The position numbers and the translations under genes are program-made. A stretch of DNA of 64,000 bases from positions 225,324 through 289,323 of the forward strand of contig DGQE01000015.1 in NCBI GenBank assembly GCA_002389645.1, written 5' to 3'. Source of the stretch: Flavobacteriales bacterium UBA4422 (GTDB lineage: Bacteria > Bacteroidota > Bacteroidia > Flavobacteriales_G > Salibacteraceae). The notes under the pieces were generated by a model. It was not told the DNA's origin, ran no database searches, and saw nothing but the letters and a program-made list of their open reading frames with translations. Within the stretch, counting starts at the first letter, position 1. Each line of letters begins with the position of its first letter. Of the stretch, positions 46,028 to 54,608 are shown in pieces.

Positions 46028-46798
46028 ATGAACGCAGTAGAAAAGCATATTACTGATTGGCTTTATAACTACAATCAGTCTGCCAAAACAAAAGGTTTCG
46101 TTATTGGAGTTTCGGGAGGAATTGATTCAGCAGTCACATCAACTCTTCTCGCACGCACAGGGTTACCTGTTTTGTGTCTTGAGATGCCTATTCACCAATC
46201 CATTGATCAAGTAAATAGAGCAATGGACCATATAGAATGGCTGAAGTTGAACCACGAAAACGTGAAGATGGAGAGCATAGACCTAACGAAAAATTTCGAC
46301 TCTTTCATTGAAGCATTGCCCGCAACAAACTTAGAGTCGCGAGATATGGCTCTAGTGAATGCTCGAGCTCGGCTGCGCATGACCACGCTCTATTATTTTG
46401 CAGCATTAAATGGAATGCTTGTGGCAGGAACGGGCAATAAGATTGAAGATTTCGGAATCGGTTTCTTTACAAAGTATGGCGATGGTGGCGTTGATTTAAG
46501 TCCGATTGCAGATCTTAAGAAGACAGAAGTATACGCCTTGGGGGAAGAATTGGGTGTAATTGAATCCATAATGACAGCTCCACCTACAGATGGGTTATGG
46601 GGTGATGATCGTACGGATGAAGATCAAATTGGCGCATCCTATGCCGAACTTGAATGGGCCATGGGTTTTCAAGGAGAAACTGAATCGCTTAGCTCTCGAC
46701 AGACAGAAGTAATGGCTATTTATACCCGACTTCATAGTGCAAACAAGCACAAAATGGAGCCCATTCCTGTGTGTAAAATTCCATCAGAATTAAAGTAG
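46028..46798 (+). CDS. nadE: Ammonia-dependent NAD+ synthetase
   Basis: 256 residues, the short form without an N-terminal glutaminase domain. The ATP-pyrophosphatase loop SGGIDS is at residues 29-34. NARARLRMTTLYYFA, GTGNKIEDFGIGFFTKYGDG and the DLSPIADLKKTEV region are typical. Converts nicotinate adenine dinucleotide to NAD+ with ammonia. nadE lies near gldBC in other flavobacteria as well. Confidence 0.95.
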   Translation: MNAVEKHITDWLYNYNQSAKTKGFVIGVSGGIDSAVTSTLLARTGLPVLCLEMPIHQSIDQVNRAMDHIEWLKLNHENVKMESIDLTKNFDSFIEALPATNLESRDMALVNARARLRMTTLYYFAALNGMLVAGTGNKIEDFGIGFFTKYGDGGVDLSPIADLKKTEVYALGEELGVIESIMTAPPTDGLWGDDRTDEDQIGASYAELEWAMGFQGETESLSSRQTEVMAIYTRLHSANKHKMEPIPVCKIPSELK

Positions 46799-46813
46799 AA
46801 TTTTAAGTCGTGC

Positions 46814-47842
46814 TTACACCACCCAAGTAGAAGATCCGCTAATCAATTTATCTAAATCGCCATTTCCTTTAAGCGAAACGGCATGATCTATTTGTTCATT
46901 CATTGCTTCTTCATAGCGGAATCGATCTTCTTGATAAAACACACCAAATGGCCTTGGCATAGCATTTTCAGAGCCGGGTTGATCGAACATTTTAGAGAGA
47001 AAATAGGCCTTGGTTTCATCCTTAGAATCGTGAATCCAAAGATCGTCTTTGCTCATATCATTCAGTGAAACAACAACGGGCTTCATTCCGTCAAAGCGGA
47101 TGCCTTTGTCTGCTTCAGCACCAAAAATTAAAGGCTGACCCTCTTCAAGCATCAAAACATTGTCGGCTTTTGTGCCTTTGTCTGTGAACACTTCAAAAGC
47201 TCCATCATTAAATACGTTGCAGTTTTGATAGACCTCGATAAATGAAGTGCCTTTGTGGGAATCGGCAGCCTTCAACACTTCTCGCATGTGCTTCGGGTCA
47301 CGATCCATTGATCTAGCCACAAAGGTTGCACTTGCACCTAAAGCCAACGCGACTGGATTAAAAGGATGATCCAAAGAACCCATCGGACTTGACTTAGTCG
47401 TTTGACCTTTTGGAGATGTTGGTGAATACTGTCCTTTGGTTAACCCGTAAATCTCATTGTTGAACATGAGTACGTTAACATCAAAATTCCTTCTCAAGAG
47501 GTGAATTAAGTGATTACCTCCAATGGACAACGAATCACCGTCACCGGTAATAATCCAAACACTCAAGTCTGGTCTAGATGCTTTTAAACCACTTGCTAAT
47601 GCTGTCGCACGACCGTGAATCGAGTGAATTCCGTAGGTGTCCATATAATATGGAAATCTCGATGAACAGCCAATTCCACTGACAAAAACAGTATCTTCTT
47701 TAGATATGTTCGCCTCTGCCAAAGTGGATTGCAGCTGCTTTAAAATGGAGTAATCACCGCACCCTGGACACCACCTCACATCTTGATCCGTGGCTAAATC
47801 TTTTGCAGTAAGATTAACTTGTATATCGTTTGTCTTGGTCAT
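46814..47842 (-). CDS. korB: 2-oxoacid:ferredoxin oxidoreductase, beta subunit (KorB type)
   Basis: 342 residues. Thiamine diphosphate-binding subunit with WCPGCGDYSIL near residue 23, SGIGCSSRFPYYM, the HGRATALASGLK block and GDGDSLSIGGNHLIHLLRRN (binding motif). Works with the alpha subunit encoded 10 nt upstream in oxidising 2-oxoglutarate (or another 2-oxoacid) to the acyl-CoA with reduced ferredoxin. Substrate is inferred from the common Bacteroidota annotation. Confidence 0.92.
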   Translation of the reverse strand: MTKTNDIQVNLTAKDLATDQDVRWCPGCGDYSILKQLQSTLAEANISKEDTVFVSGIGCSSRFPYYMDTYGIHSIHGRATALASGLKASRPDLSVWIITGDGDSLSIGGNHLIHLLRRNFDVNVLMFNNEIYGLTKGQYSPTSPKGQTTKSSPMGSLDHPFNPVALALGASATFVARSMDRDPKHMREVLKAADSHKGTSFIEVYQNCNVFNDGAFEVFTDKGTKADNVLMLEEGQPLIFGAEADKGIRFDGMKPVVVSLNDMSKDDLWIHDSKDETKAYFLSKMFDQPGSENAMPRPFGVFYQEDRFRYEEAMNEQIDHAVSLKGNGDLDKLISGSSTWVV

Positions 47843-47852
47843 ATCTATTTCT

Positions 47853-49703
47853 TTAGCTAAGCAGCTCTAACACTTTTTCTTTTATCTCGCGAGAAGTAAA
47901 CGGCATTCCTTTGATTTTATTCAAAGGAACTGCTCGCAAGTCATATTTAGCGTTGATCAGGTTAATCAGCTGGCCATTGTTGATCTCTGGGATCAAGACC
48001 TTATCAAAGTTCTTCATTACTTCGAATAAGTTACTTGGAAAAGGATTCAAGTATTTGATGTGAGCTTGACTTACTTCGTAACCTTCACTTATCAACTCTC
48101 GAACGGCCGTTCTAGACGCTCCATAAGTTGAGCCCCAACCAATCACTAATACTTTGCCTTGATCTCCTCCTTGCTCAATTTTTTGTGGTGGAACTAGGTC
48201 TGCTATTCTATCTACCTTCTCTTGTCTGACCTTTACCATGCGCTCATGGTTTGCAGGGTCATAACTTACATTTCCAGACTTGAAATCTTTTTCCAACCCT
48301 CCAACGCGGTGCTGCAAATTCTTCATTCCTGGTATTGCCCATTCACGCACCAATTGTTCGTCTCTGTCATAAGGGTAAAAAACGCCTTCTGCAAGCGAAT
48401 TTTCAGAATCAGCAAATTTTGGTTTAATGGCATTTATATCATCTGCTGATGGAAACCTCCATGGCTCAGAACCATTGGCAATAAAACCATCACTTAAATA
48501 CATAACCGGCACCATATGTTCCACTGAAATTCTAGCAGCTTCAATTATAGTTTCAAAACAATCCGATGGTGAATGAGGCGCAATAACAACAAGTGGCGCC
48601 TCTCCATTTCTGCCGCTGATGGCTTGCATAAGATCAGATTGTTCTGTTTTGGTTGGCAATCCAGTAGAAGGCCCCCCTCGTTGAACATTAATAATCACCA
48701 ACGGAATTTCTAACATAACAGCCAACCCGATGGCTTCACCTTTTAAAGCGATTCCCGGCCCACTAGATGCAGTAACACCTAAGGCACCACCATAGCTAGC
48801 ACCTATTGAAGCGCAAACTGCAGCAATTTCGTCTTCAGCTTGGAATGTTTTTACACCATAGTTCTTATGTCGTGCCAGCTCGTGCAAAATATCAGAAGCA
48901 GGTGTAATTGGATAAGAGCCATAAAATAGATCGATACCAGCCTTTTTTGCTGCAACGATCAAGCCTATTGCAGTAGCCTGATTACCCATAATGCTACGAT
49001 ATTCTCCTTTTGGCAAATGAGCTGACTCTACTTCAAAACGAGTAGTAAACGTTTCATTTGTGTCGCCAAAGAAGTAACCAGACTTAAGCACTTTGATATT
49101 CGCATCCCTAATTTCAGGTTTCTTAGCAAACTTCTCTTTGATGAAAGATTCTGTGCTGTCGAGCTTTCGGTTATACATCCAATACAAAAACCCTAAGACA
49201 TACATGTTCTTGCAGCGGTCGATCTCCTTTGTTCCAAGACCGCTATCAACGAGCGCTTCACGTGTCATTTTCGAAACATCGAGCTCGATGACTCGGTATT
49301 TATCAAGAGATTGGTCGAGCAGCGGACTTTGCTCATCATCATATTTTGCTAAACGCAAGTTCTTCTTGTCGAATCCTGCCGTATTGGCAATGATTGTTCC
49401 TCCGATCTTCAATTGATGCAAGTTCGCTTTTAGGGCAGCAGCATTCATAGCCACCAAAACTTCAACCTCATCACCCGGGGTAAAAATATCTACACTGGCG
49501 AAGTGTAATTTGAAACCAGAAACGCCCGCAACGGTGCCTTGAGGTGCTCTAATTTCTGCAGGGAAGTCAGGAAATGTGCTAATGTCATTTCCGTAAAGTG
49601 CCGATGTATTTGTGAAAAGACTTCCCGTTAACTGCATCCCGTCTCCAGAATCGCCAGCAAAAAGGATAATTACGTCTTCTTTCTTCTCTGTAACTTTAGT
49701 CAT
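47853..49703 (-). CDS. korA: 2-oxoacid:ferredoxin oxidoreductase, fused gamma-alpha subunit (KorA type)
   Basis: 616 residues from ATG 49703 (MTKVTEKKED); an ATG 15 nt upstream is possible. The N-terminal gamma domain (about 1-190: FAGDSGDGMQLTGSLF, FPDFPAEIRAPQGTVAGVSG) is fused to the alpha domain (about 205-616: DLFYGSYPITPASDIL, ASSGPGIALKGEAIGLAVM, RGGPSTGLPTKTEQSDL). The fusion is normal for this family. No ferredoxin-like subunit is present, as expected for the two-subunit type. Confidence 0.93.
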   Translation of the reverse strand: MTKVTEKKEDVIILFAGDSGDGMQLTGSLFTNTSALYGNDISTFPDFPAEIRAPQGTVAGVSGFKLHFASVDIFTPGDEVEVLVAMNAAALKANLHQLKIGGTIIANTAGFDKKNLRLAKYDDEQSPLLDQSLDKYRVIELDVSKMTREALVDSGLGTKEIDRCKNMYVLGFLYWMYNRKLDSTESFIKEKFAKKPEIRDANIKVLKSGYFFGDTNETFTTRFEVESAHLPKGEYRSIMGNQATAIGLIVAAKKAGIDLFYGSYPITPASDILHELARHKNYGVKTFQAEDEIAAVCASIGASYGGALGVTASSGPGIALKGEAIGLAVMLEIPLVIINVQRGGPSTGLPTKTEQSDLMQAISGRNGEAPLVVIAPHSPSDCFETIIEAARISVEHMVPVMYLSDGFIANGSEPWRFPSADDINAIKPKFADSENSLAEGVFYPYDRDEQLVREWAIPGMKNLQHRVGGLEKDFKSGNVSYDPANHERMVKVRQEKVDRIADLVPPQKIEQGGDQGKVLVIGWGSTYGASRTAVRELISEGYEVSQAHIKYLNPFPSNLFEVMKNFDKVLIPEINNGQLINLINAKYDLRAVPLNKIKGMPFTSREIKEKVLELLS

Positions 49704-49783
49704 TCGATAATTTTTCAATGCTCACAGCAAACCTTCTACTTTCCTTATGCATGTGACACTCGTCAAACTGATAAATCAAGTGG

Positions 49784-49791
49784 CAAAAATA
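49784..49791 (-). promoter_or_regulatory. Promoter -7 element for korAB
   Basis: On the minus strand TATTTTTG matches TAnnTTTG, within a small GGC...GCC dyad. It predicts a leader of about 70 nt before the korA ATG. Confidence 0.4.
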
Positions 49792-49849
49792 GCCGTATTT
49801 TGCAGCTTTTATGTGTGCCAAATAAGCTCTTTTTTAGAATCGCGTTTGA

Positions 49850-51922
49850 ATGATAATTAAGTTCCTGAATAATAGAAATCATATCGTTTCTCTGCTGCTC
49901 TTAGTCCTAATACTCTCTTCTTGTAGAAGAGAATTTGAGCGGCCAACCCTCGAAAACGAAATATTAACTCCTATTCTCACTACGAAACTAACAATCAACG
50001 AAATTGTTCCAGATTCATTGAGAAATACTGCGAACGATGGGTTTGTCTCATTAGTTTATAGAAACTCCCTTTACTCTGCAGCACTCAGTTCATTCCAAGA
50101 ATTAGAGACCAGAGAATTCAACCAAACGGCCAAACTGCAAAGCTTAGCTCTTTCGCCTAGGTCAGCAATTCGATCTATTTCCTTAGGTCAAGTGGCAGAA
50201 GCTGAAGGTGGGGTAATTGGTCAGCTGATCATAAATTCAAACGGTAATACTTCTCCCATTCCCCCGCTGGCTAATTTGTCTTATGGACCTCTGGCTGTTG
50301 ATGGTTCAGCGTTTTTTGAAACCGTGACCTTAGATTCTGGATATATGGATGTTACGATTGAAAATCAATTTCCATCAGACTTATCAAATATCAATTTTGA
50401 AATCAGAAACGAAAATGACAACTCACTCGTAGGAAGCGAAGTTTTTTCATTGGTTCCAGCCAATGACATTCAAACAAAAAGCATTGACTTAGCAGGGAAA
50501 ACAGTAGATGGGAACCTACTTGGAAACATCCTCAATTTTAACGTGGATGGAACAGGTGGAAACCCTGTACTCATAGACACCAATGACCAAATAATAGTAA
50601 CTATTACCGTAAGAGACATGAAGGTCAATTCGGCTACAGCCATTTTTCCAGCTCAAGATGTGATTTCACTGGAAGACACAAACGCCATGGAAAATGTTGG
50701 CGACCTAAAATTGACCAAGGCCACAGCAAAAACTGGCTTTGTTACTGTGCGAGTTGTGAGCACTGTTGAAGACACTATGTTTTTCAATTATTTTATTCCT
50801 GAAGGAAAGAAAAATGACGTTCCATTTGAAATCAATGAGCGCATCAATCCTGCTCCAGTAGGCGGCAGTATCACCAAAGAATTTAATTTTCCTGTTGACG
50901 GATACACATTTGACCTTACAGGTTTCCCAATAATCAATCATTACAATGCTTTTTACAGTGAATTGACTGGAAGGATTGACTCGACAGGTCGTTTAGTGAA
51001 CTTAAGTTTAGATGACAGCTTATTGGTTTATGTGAAGCTGAGTCAATTTGTACCAGAATACGTGGAAGGCTATCTAGGAAATAACAGCATTTCGATTGGC
51101 CCAGAGGCGGTGAGTCTTGAACTCTTTAAAAACTTTAAAGCGGGATCTATTGACTTTGAAGAGGTCAAAATTTCGATTGGTGTCAACAATGGAAATGGTG
51201 TTCCATTCAACGTTGATCTTCAGAGCCTTGAAGCTCTTAACACAAAAACAAATGAGCAGGTTGCTATCAATTTGACTGGAATTGACAATCCATTGATTAT
51301 TCAAGAAGCAAGCGATATTTTCAGTCCTTGGGAAAACACTTGGCAACTCGATGAAACAAGCGGAAACCTAAATGACGCATTGAACATTTTTCCGAATCGA
51401 CTTTCCGTTGCGATGAATGTTACAAGTAACCCGGCCAACGATTCGTTTAATCTGACTCAATTTGCTGTGGATTCAAATAAACTGGATGCGTTCGCAGATA
51501 TAGAAGTGCCACTCTCATTCATTGCAGACAGGCTCAAGCTTTCCGATACGTCTTCGTTTGATCCAAGATCAATTAAGAAACCTGAAGGAATCTTAGATGG
51601 AGTATTCTACTTGACCATAGAAAACACCTTTCCTTTACATGCAACTATAGAAATGGAATTTATTGATGGCAACGACAACCCGCTAGAAACCGCAATATTT
51701 GATGAACAAATTACTGCTGGGTCTCAGAGCCGAGCCTCCACAAGCACCCTTGAATGGGCTTTTAATCGAGAACAACTAAATCGAATTCTCAAATCGAGCG
51801 CTATCGTTTTTAACATTGAAGCCAATACAGAATCATTATCTGAATATTCAAAAATCTATTCTGACCAAGGAATTAGCCTGACGCTTTCTTCCCGTTTTAA
51901 CTACCTCTTTGACAATGAATAA
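49850..51922 (+). CDS. Large hypothetical lipoprotein
   Basis: 690 residues with a lipoprotein signal peptide ending at Cys25 (LVLILSSC), followed by RREFERPT. The mature part is beta-rich and acidic, with similar SxxFxDxxI-type elements recurring but no recognised domain. The pattern ITVTIENQFPSDLSNINFEI near residue 168 recurs loosely near 585 (LTIENTFPLHATIEMEF), suggesting repeated immunoglobulin-like modules. It overlaps the next gene by 14 nt. A surface role together with the outer-membrane partner is likely; no function can be assigned. Confidence 0.75.
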   Translation: MIIKFLNNRNHIVSLLLLVLILSSCRREFERPTLENEILTPILTTKLTINEIVPDSLRNTANDGFVSLVYRNSLYSAALSSFQELETREFNQTAKLQSLALSPRSAIRSISLGQVAEAEGGVIGQLIINSNGNTSPIPPLANLSYGPLAVDGSAFFETVTLDSGYMDVTIENQFPSDLSNINFEIRNENDNSLVGSEVFSLVPANDIQTKSIDLAGKTVDGNLLGNILNFNVDGTGGNPVLIDTNDQIIVTITVRDMKVNSATAIFPAQDVISLEDTNAMENVGDLKLTKATAKTGFVTVRVVSTVEDTMFFNYFIPEGKKNDVPFEINERINPAPVGGSITKEFNFPVDGYTFDLTGFPIINHYNAFYSELTGRIDSTGRLVNLSLDDSLLVYVKLSQFVPEYVEGYLGNNSISIGPEAVSLELFKNFKAGSIDFEEVKISIGVNNGNGVPFNVDLQSLEALNTKTNEQVAINLTGIDNPLIIQEASDIFSPWENTWQLDETSGNLNDALNIFPNRLSVAMNVTSNPANDSFNLTQFAVDSNKLDAFADIEVPLSFIADRLKLSDTSSFDPRSIKKPEGILDGVFYLTIENTFPLHATIEMEFIDGNDNPLETAIFDEQITAGSQSRASTSTLEWAFNREQLNRILKSSAIVFNIEANTESLSEYSKIYSDQGISLTLSSRFNYLFDNE

Positions 51923-53168
51923 CCCCTTGAAATATTTCATCCCTTCCTTGTTAATGCTTTTCGCCTTTTCAGCCTTTTCACAAGGTGATAAATGGTGGAA
52001 TGAATATCATTATTTCGGAAGCAAATCTACCAACAAGTCAAGCCTTTGGGGCTCCTTTGACTATCAACTGAAATCAAACCGCCTTTCAAACAAAATTTTG
52101 AATGAAGCCATTTTTGATGGGCGAATAATGAAAGAAACAGCTGATCAATTTTCATCAGAAAACTCCAACTCAACCACCTATTTGTCAGGTGGAATAATGG
52201 GTGATTTGTGGTTTAGAACTAATCGAAAAGGGGCATGGAATTTTCTATTTGGGTTTGGAGCTAACGATATGCTATATTCAAGCCTAAAGACGGGCCTTGG
52301 TCAAATATACCTCAATGGAAATGGACCATATGAAGATCAAGAATTGCAACTCGGCCCTTCGCGCTTGAACTATTTGAGTTACCAGTCTTTGGGTTTTGGG
52401 TTGGAATACACCAATGAAAAGTTCACTTGGGGAGTAAGCACACAATTGATTAAAACAAGCCGCTATCAAGAACTAAGAATGAATAGCTCAACGTTTTATA
52501 CTGCGCCTAATGGTGCATACTTAGACACTTCTCTTGACTTTGAATACTATTCCTCTGCAAGTTCACAACCAAAGTCTAGCGCATGGTATGGAACAGGGGC
52601 TAGCGTCAATACTTATTTCGTTTACCAAAACAAGCCAGATGGAGCAATGCTTTCAGTTCAATTGAGCGATGTCGGATTTACTACGTTTAAAGGAGTAAAC
52701 GGCTATGCAATTACTAAAGACAGTTTGTTTTCAGGTGTCGAAATCAACAATATTCTTGAACTTGACGATGCGCTTCAAACCAATGCCGACTTAGATAGTA
52801 TTGAGGCAATTCTTGGATTAACAACTTCTCATAATAGCAGATCGATCGCACTTCCAGGAAGATTGCGCATTGATTTCGTGCACCCAATCAATGAAAAACT
52901 ATCACTAGCAATTAGCGCTAGACAAGCTCTTTTCTTGGGCTTACCCGAGTTTCGATTAGGAATGAATTTCATAGCTTCAAGATTTATCGCATTTGAACCG
53001 CACCTTTCCTTCGCGGGTTTTTCAAGGTTTGACTATGGACTGGCAGTTTCCTCGAACCCAGCAGACTTCCTTCAAATCATTATTAAATATGATTTAATTG
53101 AATCTCAATTGAATGCCTCAAACTCAACGAGTCAGGCCTTGTATCTGGGAGGGCAACTTCTATTCTAA
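51909..53168 (+). CDS. DUF5723-like outer-membrane protein
   Basis: 419 residues with a signal peptide (about 1-25, FSAFSQ). A long run of amphipathic strands (LWFRTNRKGAWNFLFGFG, LNYLSYQSLGFGLEY, SQALYLGGQLLF as end) indicates an outer-membrane beta-barrel. The pattern fits DUF5723, a Bacteroidota family of unknown function with PorV/FadL-like barrels. Translationally coupled to the 690-residue lipoprotein by a 14-nt overlap, so the two probably form a complex. Confidence 0.75.
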   Translation: MTMNNPLKYFIPSLLMLFAFSAFSQGDKWWNEYHYFGSKSTNKSSLWGSFDYQLKSNRLSNKILNEAIFDGRIMKETADQFSSENSNSTTYLSGGIMGDLWFRTNRKGAWNFLFGFGANDMLYSSLKTGLGQIYLNGNGPYEDQELQLGPSRLNYLSYQSLGFGLEYTNEKFTWGVSTQLIKTSRYQELRMNSSTFYTAPNGAYLDTSLDFEYYSSASSQPKSSAWYGTGASVNTYFVYQNKPDGAMLSVQLSDVGFTTFKGVNGYAITKDSLFSGVEINNILELDDALQTNADLDSIEAILGLTTSHNSRSIALPGRLRIDFVHPINEKLSLAISARQALFLGLPEFRLGMNFIASRFIAFEPHLSFAGFSRFDYGLAVSSNPADFLQIIIKYDLIESQLNASNSTSQALYLGGQLLF

Positions 53169-53245
53169 TCTCCCACCAACAATCTATTCTTTTTAGACAA
53201 ACTGCGGAATTTTAACGATAAATCGCACTAGGAGGCCGTTTTGGT

Positions 53246-53253
53246 TATTTTTG
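53246..53253 (+). promoter_or_regulatory. Promoter -7 element within a dyad
   Basis: TATTTTTG matches TAnnTTTG, 21 nt before the ATG at 53275. It lies inside an imperfect inverted repeat TTGGTTA...TAACCTAA, which may be an operator. Confidence 0.45.
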
Positions 53254-53274
53254 ATTAACCTAAACTAAACAATT

Positions 53275-54540
53275 ATGAAAAAAACTACCCTATTGGTAGC
53301 TGCGTTATTCGCAGTTGCATCAACATTTGGCCAAAGCTGGTCGGATAATTTTGAGTCATACACAGCTGGTGATTTTCTCGGTGTGGCTGGAGCTTCTGCT
53401 GGATGGGGCACTTGGAGCGGCACCCCTGGAGGTTCTGATGACGTTCTTATTAGCAACGCTGACGCGGCTAGTGGAAGCAATTCAATTTACATTGATGGTC
53501 AAGTAGGGGGCGGGCCAAATGACGTTGTGTTAACCTTTCCTGAGCTTTTTGAGTCTGGGTTATTCCACCTAGATTTCAATATTAAAGCTGACAGTGGCTT
53601 TTATATCAACCTGCAAGGAGCGTTGCCCATTGGATCAATATGGGCGCTGGATTTTTTAGCAGATGAAAACACCTTCTATCCAACTCGATATGACGGCACT
53701 AACAATGATTTTTATGGGCAATACGATATAAGTGGCACAGGCAGCGACTGGCACAATATCTCTGTTGACGTAAACCTTGACTTGACTTCTGATAATTGGG
53801 TTGTTAAATGGGATGGGCAGGAAGTTGCAGCCTTCACAAATACCAATGGAGATGCAATTGGAGCGTTAAACTTTTTTCCTCTGGACGCTGAACAGGATTT
53901 TTACATTGATGACGTAAATTGGAGTCATACTCCTTCGCAAATGGTCACATTTAAAGTTGATATGAGTTATTACCTAGGCGCCTTCAATATTCCGGAAGTA
54001 AATGGAACCTACAACGGTTGGTGCGGGGCATGCAATGTCTTATCAGATGGCGATGGCGATGGAGTCTGGGAAGGAACGTTTATGGTGACCGCAGACACGA
54101 TAGAGTATAAGTTTGCCTATGACAACTGGACTGGTGAAGAAAGCTTAACCGAAGGGTCTTCTTGCACTAAAACAACTGACGGGTTTACTAATCGCTTTTT
54201 AGTGCTTGACGGAAATGATGTTGAGCTTGATGTTGTTTGTTGGGAGCAATGCATCGAATGCGCTGAGCCAGCTGGTTTAAACTCTCTTAAAGGTGCAGCT
54301 GGTGTAACGGTTTATCCAAACCCTGCCACTGACCTACTTACAATAGAATTTGGTGAAGAAGCTTCTGAAATGACTATTGCTATCGTTGATGTAATGGGAA
54401 GAACTGTTATGCCAACTATGAATCAATTCAGTGGAAACAGAACTGAAATTAGCGTGAATGAACTTCCTCAAGGTGCTTATTTTATCACTGGAACAAGTGA
54501 AGGATATAGCTTCAAGAAGTCGATCATGATTGCTAAGTAA
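53275..54540 (+). CDS. Secreted protein with concanavalin-like domain, starch-binding-like module and T9SS sorting domain
   Basis: 421 residues with a signal peptide (about 1-19, ASTFGQ). The first domain (about 20-220: SWSDNFESYTAGDF, NSIYIDGQ, DFYIDDVNW) has the pattern of lectin/glucanase-like beta-sandwiches. A second module (about 222-325: VTFKVDMSYYLGAF, YNGWCGACNVLSDGDGDGVW) is clearly homologous to the third module of the protein at 2992-4701. The last 75 residues (VTVYPNPATDLLTIEF to KKSIMIAK) are a type A T9SS sorting domain. Likely a secreted glycan-binding protein; no catalytic site is recognised. Confidence 0.82.
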   Translation: MKKTTLLVAALFAVASTFGQSWSDNFESYTAGDFLGVAGASAGWGTWSGTPGGSDDVLISNADAASGSNSIYIDGQVGGGPNDVVLTFPELFESGLFHLDFNIKADSGFYINLQGALPIGSIWALDFLADENTFYPTRYDGTNNDFYGQYDISGTGSDWHNISVDVNLDLTSDNWVVKWDGQEVAAFTNTNGDAIGALNFFPLDAEQDFYIDDVNWSHTPSQMVTFKVDMSYYLGAFNIPEVNGTYNGWCGACNVLSDGDGDGVWEGTFMVTADTIEYKFAYDNWTGEESLTEGSSCTKTTDGFTNRFLVLDGNDVELDVVCWEQCIECAEPAGLNSLKGAAGVTVYPNPATDLLTIEFGEEASEMTIAIVDVMGRTVMPTMNQFSGNRTEISVNELPQGAYFITGTSEGYSFKKSIMIAK

Positions 54541-54560
54541 GATCTAACTCAACTACATGA

Positions 54561-54592
54561 AAAAAGGGCGCCCGTTTTGGCGCCCTTTTTTT
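54561..54592. terminator. Bidirectional Rho-independent terminator
   Basis: A 12-pair stem AAAAAGGGCGCC/GGCGCCCTTTTT with a CGTTTT loop. T-rich on both strands, between the convergent T9SS protein gene and the CcoN-USP gene. Confidence 0.92.
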
Positions 54593-54608
54593 AAGCTCAT
54601 AACTTCGT

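Noticed and set aside
46028..46798. Truncated NAD synthetase because no glutaminase domain is present
   Set aside because: The 256-residue ammonia-dependent form is a normal complete enzyme.
47853..49703. The gamma-alpha fusion of KorA as a novel fusion
   Set aside because: This fusion is the standard form of the two-subunit 2-oxoacid:ferredoxin oxidoreductases.
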